The translations under genes and the position numbers were made by a program. The notes beneath the pieces are model-generated. The model ran no database searches. It was not told the DNA's origin and worked only from the letters and a program-made list of their open reading frames with translations. Shown piece by piece: positions 6,759-10,441 of a stretch of 10,441 nucleotides of DNA. Positions within the stretch are counted from its first letter, which is position 1; each line of letters starts with the position of its first letter. The DNA lies in NCBI GenBank assembly GCA_947176045.1, contig CAMWPF010000028.1, positions 1 to 10,441 on the forward strand, in the 5' to 3' direction. The stretch comes from an uncultured Treponema sp. (GTDB taxonomy: Bacteria; Spirochaetota; Spirochaetia; Treponematales; Treponemataceae).

Positions 6759-6847
6759 CCTGCCGCCGGCTTTTCCGTGGCAGGAAGTGGAGGGGCGTTC
6801 CGAAGCGGAATGGAACCCCGGAAAGTCCGGTGCCCGCAGCGCGGGCA
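6759..6847 (+). other. Hairpin-rich intergenic segment between rimO and the helicase gene
   Basis: Four GC-rich inverted repeats follow one another in the 144-base gap. A: CCTGCC (6759-6764) with GGCAGG (6779-6784), 14-base loop. B: CGTTCCG (6796-6802) with CGGAATG (6806-6812), loop AAG, one G-U pair, extended by GGGG (6792-6795) with CCCC (6816-6819) across a three-base GAA bulge. C: CCGGA (6818-6822) with TCCGG (6826-6830), loop AAG again. D: TGCCCGC (6831-6837) with GCGGGCA (6841-6847), loop AGC. C shares two bases with the outer helix of B, so those pairings exclude each other. No T-run directly follows D, so it is not a standard intrinsic terminator. It matches no riboswitch class I can recognise. 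It may be a structured leader of the helicase mRNA, a 3' stabiliser of rimO, or chance pairing in GC-rich DNA. Confidence 0.45.
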
Positions 6848-6890
6848 GCCGCCCGAAAAAACGCCTTTATCTTTAATTAAGGAAGATGCC

Positions 6891-9158
6891 ATGGAGCCGG
6901 AATACCTTGCAGCTTTGAATCCCGAACAACGCGCCGCCGTCATGCACGGCGGTCCGCCGCTTTTGATTCTCGCCGGAGCCGGTTCGGGAAAGACGCGCGT
7001 CATCACGACGAAGATCGCCTACCTGATTCAGGAGCGGGACGTGCGCCCGGAAACGATTCTGGCGGTAACCTTCACGAAGAAGGCGGCGGCGGAAATGCAG
7101 GAGCGCGCCGTCGCGCTGGAACCCCGCGCCGAGCGCTCGCAGCTTCGGACGTTCCATTCGTTCGGGGCGTGTTTCCTGCGCCGGTACGCGGAATTCGCGG
7201 ACCTCGTTCCGTCGTTCACGGTCTATGACGACGACGACGTGAAGGCGCTCCTCTCCGCGGCGGTTCCCGCACTTTCAAAAAAGGAGGCCGCGGAATACGC
7301 GCGGCACATCGCGCTCGCGAAGGACTACTGCCTGTCGCCGGACGACGACCTGACGGAAATCGACGCCAGCGGCGCGCTCAATGAAATCTATGAAAAGTCC
7401 CAGCGGCGGCTGCTCGCCACGGGAAACGCGGACTTCGGCGACCTCATCATGCGGCCGGCAGCGGTCATGGAGCGGGACGAACGGATCCGGCGGCAGATGC
7501 ACCGGCGCTTCCGCGTCATCATGGTGGACGAATACCAGGACTCAAACGTCGCCCAGTTCAGGCTCCTGCGGACGCTTTCCGGCGTTGACGAAGAGTCCAG
7601 CACATACGTCTGCGTCGTCGGCGACGACGACCAGTCCATCTACAAATTCCGCGGCGCGGAAATCCAGAACATCCTGCGCTTCCCGGAGCAGTTTCCCGGA
7701 ACGCAGATAATCCGGCTGGAGAGGAACTACCGTTCGACGGGAAGGATCCTCGCCGCGGCGGACGCCGTCGTCAGGAACAACAGCGACCGGCTCGGAAAGA
7801 CGCTCGTCGCAGAACGGGGGGACGGCGCGGCGCCGGCGCTCGCATTCCTCCCGACGCAGGCGGACGAGGCGGAATTCTGCGCCCGGCTCATTGAAAAATC
7901 GGTTTCAAATGCAGAGCGTCCGGCACGGTACAGCGACTGGGCGATCCTGTATCGGACGAACGCGCAGTCCCGCTCGTTCGAGACGGAATTCCTGCACCGG
8001 AAAATTCCCTACGTCATCGTCGGCTCGCTGCGCTTCTACGAGCGGGAGGAAGTCAAGGACGCGCTCGCCTGCCTTGCGCTCGTCGCGAACGGCAGGAACG
8101 AAGTCGCCTTCCGCCGGATTGCGAACAAGCCCGCCCGCGGCATCGGAAAAAGCTCCTTGGAAAAAATCATCGCGGCGGCAGACGGCGGAGACGGAACGGA
8201 AGCGGAAGCCGCCGCCGACTTGATCGACGCGGCGGAGCGGCGCGCGAAGACGCTGCCGTCAAAGGCGGCCGCCGGAACGAGGGAATTCTGCGGCATCATA
8301 CGGACGCTGCGCGGCATCCTCGCCGGAACGCCTGATCCGGCAGATGAAGAAGTCGAAGCGGACGGCGGCGCGGAAGCAGGAGGCGGCGGGACGTTTGAAT
8401 CGGACGGGCGGAAGCTTTCAGAATTTGTGCAGGTCATGCTGGAAAAATCAGGGCTGCTGGAATACCATCAGGAGCAGGACAAAGTCGAGGGCACCGCCCG
8501 CACGGAAAACATACAGGAGCTTGCAAACAGCGCCGTCTTCTATCCGCTTTCCATGGACGGACTGCTGGCGTTCCTGGACGCCGTCGAACTCGACCAGACG
8601 CTCGCTGAAAGGAACGGCGGCGAAGCCGCGGATGCCGTAACGCTCATCACGCTGCACAACACGAAGGGGCTGGAATTTCCGCGCGTCGTCATCACCGGCT
8701 TGGAGAACGGCGTCTTTCCGCGGGAAGACAAAGTCGGAAGCGAGCTGGAGGAAGAGCGCCGCCTCTTCTACGTCGGCATCACGCGCGCAAAGGACGAGCT
8801 TTACATCACGTCCTGCGCCGACCGCGTCCTGTTCGGGCGGTACGCCCATATGCTTCCGAGCCGCTTCCTGCGGGAGGCGGGCGACGTATTCCGCGTCATC
8901 GGAAAGCCCCCTGCGGCATGGACGGGCAGCGCGAACAGCGGTGGAGACGGCGGAAGCGAAAATAGCGGAAAGGCGGACGTCATGGCGCGCTGGCGCGCCG
9001 GCACAATCGTGTTCCATGACGATTTCGGCTACGGCTCGGTCGCCTCCTGCAAGAACGTCGACGGAGAGGTGGTCGTCGAAGTCCGCTTTGAAACAGGAAC
9101 GGCAAAGAAATTCATGCCGGAGTATCAGGCGAAAAGCCTGCTGATAATCAAAGACTGA
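6891..9158 (+). CDS. uvrD: UvrD/PcrA-type superfamily 1A 3'-5' DNA helicase
   Basis: ATP-driven helicase acting in nucleotide-excision or mismatch repair and in clearing replication or recombination intermediates. 755 residues with every SF1A motif: Q-motif LNPEQRAAV (9-17), Walker A AGAGSGKT (28-35), TFTKKAAAEM (60-69), TFHSFG (87-92), Walker B VDEYQDSN (212-219), GDDDQSIYKFRGA (244-256), LERNYRS (276-282), LITLHNTKGLEFP (585-597) and EEERRLFYVGITRAKDEL (620-637). The C-terminal ~55 residues (GTIVFHDDFGYGSV onward, 704-755) form the small Tudor-like domain typical of PcrA/UvrD and absent from Rep, which is why I prefer that subtype. Two Ala/Gly/Glu-rich low-complexity stretches (430-460 and 481-508) interrupt the 2B region, and another precedes the Tudor domain (673-697). 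The ATG at 6891 has AAGGAAG (6879-6885) five bases upstream; an in-frame GTG at 6777 would only translate the hairpin region. Whether it is read from the lolA promoter or its own is not clear. Confidence 0.94.
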   Translation: MEPEYLAALNPEQRAAVMHGGPPLLILAGAGSGKTRVITTKIAYLIQERDVRPETILAVTFTKKAAAEMQERAVALEPRAERSQLRTFHSFGACFLRRYAEFADLVPSFTVYDDDDVKALLSAAVPALSKKEAAEYARHIALAKDYCLSPDDDLTEIDASGALNEIYEKSQRRLLATGNADFGDLIMRPAAVMERDERIRRQMHRRFRVIMVDEYQDSNVAQFRLLRTLSGVDEESSTYVCVVGDDDQSIYKFRGAEIQNILRFPEQFPGTQIIRLERNYRSTGRILAAADAVVRNNSDRLGKTLVAERGDGAAPALAFLPTQADEAEFCARLIEKSVSNAERPARYSDWAILYRTNAQSRSFETEFLHRKIPYVIVGSLRFYEREEVKDALACLALVANGRNEVAFRRIANKPARGIGKSSLEKIIAAADGGDGTEAEAAADLIDAAERRAKTLPSKAAAGTREFCGIIRTLRGILAGTPDPADEEVEADGGAEAGGGGTFESDGRKLSEFVQVMLEKSGLLEYHQEQDKVEGTARTENIQELANSAVFYPLSMDGLLAFLDAVELDQTLAERNGGEAADAVTLITLHNTKGLEFPRVVITGLENGVFPREDKVGSELEEERRLFYVGITRAKDELYITSCADRVLFGRYAHMLPSRFLREAGDVFRVIGKPPAAWTGSANSGGDGGSENSGKADVMARWRAGTIVFHDDFGYGSVASCKNVDGEVVVEVRFETGTAKKFMPEYQAKSLLIIKD

Positions 9159-9208
9159 CTGGAACTGTACAGAGCGGAAGGCGGATGCTCCCGCGCCGCG
9201 CCAGTTTT
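9158..9208 (+). terminator. Probable intrinsic terminator after the helicase gene
   Basis: ACTGG (9158-9162) can pair with CCAGT (9201-9205). Inside it GCGG (9174-9177) pairs with CCGC (9196-9199), and GCGG (9181-9184) with CCGC (9191-9194) around a six-base loop. The closing stem runs straight into TTTT (9205-9208). The interrupted stem and short T-run make this moderate evidence only. It would separate the helicase from the transporter gene. Confidence 0.4.
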
Positions 9209-9222
9209 CTGCCGAAATTCTA

Positions 9223-9249
9223 TTTACGAGAAGGCGGATTTGGTATACC
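9223..9249 (+). promoter_or_regulatory. Candidate promoter of the AEC transporter gene
   Basis: TGGTATACC (9241-9249) is an extended -10 element (TG, one base, then TATACC, four of six to TATAAT). TTTACG (9223-9228) may act as a weak -35 but the spacer is only 15 bases. Transcription would start near 9256-9259, directly before or on the ATG at 9259, again with almost no leader. Confidence 0.35.
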
Positions 9250-9258
9250 GTATGAAAC

Positions 9259-10311
9259 ATGTACATCCTTGTAATCCGCCAGCTTGCGGTTATGCTGCTG
9301 ATTGCGGCGGCGGGCTTCGGCGTTTCAAAAGCGTTCCGGTTCGGCGGCGCGGAACAGCAGTTCGCGAGCAAAATCCTGCTCTACTTCATCAATCCGTGCC
9401 TCATCATCTCCCAGTTCAACATCGCCTTCGACCCGGTGAAGCTCAAGAACCTCGGCATCATCATCGCGCTCTCCGCCGCAGCGCATCTGGCTATGACCGC
9501 CGTGGCACTCCTGTTCATCCGCGGAAAGACAGAATGGGAGCGCTCGCTTGACAGCATCGACAGAACCGCCGTCGTCTTCACAAACTGCGCGTTCATCGGC
9601 ATTCCGCTCATCGAAGGCGTCCTCGGCGGAAGCGGCGTCTTCTACCTGCTGGGCTACATCGTGTTCTTCAACCTGTACTTGTGGACGTTCGGCTACTGGC
9701 TCCTCGGCGGGAGGATCAAAATTGCGCGCGTCATCACAAACCCGAACATCATCGCTGTGCTCGGCGGCATCGCGCTTTTCTGCATTCCCCGTCCGCTGCC
9801 GGAACTGGCCGCACGCCCCATCAGCTATATCGGCGCGATGAACGTCGGAATGTCGATGCTCCTGCTGGGAATGCTGTTCGCCGGCTTCAGGCAGACGCCC
9901 GCGGAATCAAATGCCGGACGCACGGACGAAGGACGCGAAGGATCGCCGTCCGCACAGCCGGCAGCGGCAAAATTCCGCTTGAAAGACCATCCCTACGTCG
10001 GACGCATAGCAAGGCTGTGCATCCTGCGCTGCGTCGTCTGCTCAGCGGTCATGCTCCTCATTACGCTCGGCGCGTTCCGCTTGATTGCGGGCCTCGGCGG
10101 CATCAGCGGCACTCCGGCGGAAGCCGAACTGCGGACGCTCTGCTACGTCGTGCTGATTTCCACGCTGTGCCCGGCGGGCATGAGCGTCTCCAGCTTTGCG
10201 GTCATCTTCCATAAGAACCAGTCCTACTCAGGACTGCTCATCGTGGCACCAAGCCTTGCGAGCATCCTGACGCTTCCCGCAACCATCGCCATCGCCGAAC
10301 AGTTCTTCTGA
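9259..10311 (+). CDS. AEC-family (auxin efflux carrier) membrane transporter
   Basis: Predicted 350-residue inner-membrane transporter with about ten hydrophobic segments, near residues 3-24, 37-53, 65-87, 104-123, 127-150, 162-176, 188-210, 249-278, 293-317 and 322-347. AEC proteins move small organic anions or related solutes, driven by ion gradients. The two pseudo-repeats typical of the family are visible: FTNCAFIGIPLIEGVLG (107-123) in the first half, with the conserved Asn and GxP, and STLCPAGMSVSSFAVIF (301-317) in the second. Between them lies a charged, poorly conserved cytoplasmic loop (211-247). The substrate cannot be told from sequence. The ATG at 9259 gives the normal short AEC N-terminus (MYILVIRQLAVM) but has no Shine-Dalgarno; an out-of-frame ATG sits at 9252. 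It appears to be a single-gene unit behind its own weak promoter. Confidence 0.88.
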   Translation: MYILVIRQLAVMLLIAAAGFGVSKAFRFGGAEQQFASKILLYFINPCLIISQFNIAFDPVKLKNLGIIIALSAAAHLAMTAVALLFIRGKTEWERSLDSIDRTAVVFTNCAFIGIPLIEGVLGGSGVFYLLGYIVFFNLYLWTFGYWLLGGRIKIARVITNPNIIAVLGGIALFCIPRPLPELAARPISYIGAMNVGMSMLLLGMLFAGFRQTPAESNAGRTDEGREGSPSAQPAAAKFRLKDHPYVGRIARLCILRCVVCSAVMLLITLGAFRLIAGLGGISGTPAEAELRTLCYVVLISTLCPAGMSVSSFAVIFHKNQSYSGLLIVAPSLASILTLPATIAIAEQFF

Positions 10312-10376
10312 TTCAGCCGGTCTGGCAGCCGCAAGCGGCAGATGGGAATTCACGCCGCCGTTCTGCTGGAAGAACG
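10312..10376 (+). other. Non-coding stretch after the transporter gene, with two small hairpins
   Basis: GCCG (10328-10331) pairs with CGGC (10336-10339) around CAAG, and CGTTCT (10359-10364) pairs perfectly with AGAACG (10371-10376) around GCTGGA. Neither is followed by a T-run, so neither is a convincing intrinsic terminator on the plus strand. No coding potential was seen. Confidence 0.4.
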
Positions 10377-10441
10377 AAGGGGGGGGGCCGGACAAACACG
10401 CCCCCCCCCCAGGGAAACCCCCAAGACACCCAAAAAAAACA
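10377..10441. other. Homopolymer-rich end, probable assembly artefact
   Basis: Nine G (10379-10387), ten C (10401-10410), CCCCC and a run of eight A crowd into the last 65 bases and resemble nothing else in the window. The G-run and C-run could pair as a 9-bp stem, but the degenerate tail fits low-quality read ends at a contig terminus better than biology. These bases should not be used for primer placement or annotation without rechecking the reads. Confidence 0.7.

Noticed and set aside
6818..6847. Resemblance of the rimO-helicase gap to RNase P RNA or a cobalamin riboswitch (GGAAAGTCCGG)
   Set aside because: Only a short string is shared; the segment is far too short for RNase P RNA and lacks the other conserved cobalamin riboswitch elements.
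6777..6890. N-terminal extension of the helicase from a GTG at 6777
   Set aside because: The extra 38 residues have no similarity to UvrD/PcrA, cover the hairpins, and the ATG at 6891 has a good ribosome binding site.
8448..9371. Minus-strand open frame spanning the helicase end and the transporter start
   Set aside because: Runs antisense across two well-supported genes and an intergenic gap with a terminator; no family resemblance.
10379..10410. G-run/C-run hairpin as a terminator or replication structure
   Set aside because: No T-run follows, and the surrounding homopolymers point to assembly error at a contig end.

Overview
The window reads as ordinary chromosomal sequence, G+C rich, from a spirochaete, most likely a Treponema-like one. 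The basis is protein-level resemblance: flagellar secretion chaperones FliS and FlgN beside cell-envelope genes (FtsH, a LolA-type lipoprotein carrier, a RodZ-like membrane HTH protein), with sigma-28 and sigma-70 style promoters. The genus is inference; no rRNA or other marker is present. No CRISPR array, transposase, integrase, tRNA or phage gene was seen.

Layout. On the minus strand, 1278 down to 1, lies a short operon: fliS, flgN, then the N-terminal two thirds of a dihydrofolate reductase gene (folA) that runs off the left edge. It starts from a near-perfect sigma-28 (FliA) promoter at 1344-1318. Divergently, on the plus strand, ftsH (1411-3480) has its own sigma-70 type promoter back to back with the first. 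Immediately after ftsH a near-consensus sigma-70 promoter (3482-3510) opens a second block: lolA (3518-4186), the RodZ-like gene (4190-5275) and rimO (5268-6746, TTG start, 8-base overlap). A 144-base gap filled with GC-rich hairpins separates rimO from a UvrD/PcrA-type helicase (6891-9158). After a probable terminator comes an AEC-family (auxin efflux carrier) transporter (9259-10311). The last ~65 bases are homopolymer-rich and look like an assembly artefact at a contig end.

How the genes work together. fliS and flgN encode cytoplasmic chaperones for late flagellar export substrates, which fits sigma-28 control; folA appears to be carried at the tail of this transcription unit. ftsH, lolA and the RodZ-like gene concern the inner membrane and envelope (membrane-protein proteolysis, lipoprotein transfer across the periplasm, cell shape). 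rimO modifies ribosomal protein S12, and the helicase serves DNA repair or replication.

The most interesting points are regulatory: the sigma-28 box, a lolA promoter whose predicted transcription start falls on the start codon (a leaderless mRNA candidate), a similar but weaker arrangement at the transporter gene, and the hairpin-rich rimO-helicase gap. I found no convincing new multi-gene system.
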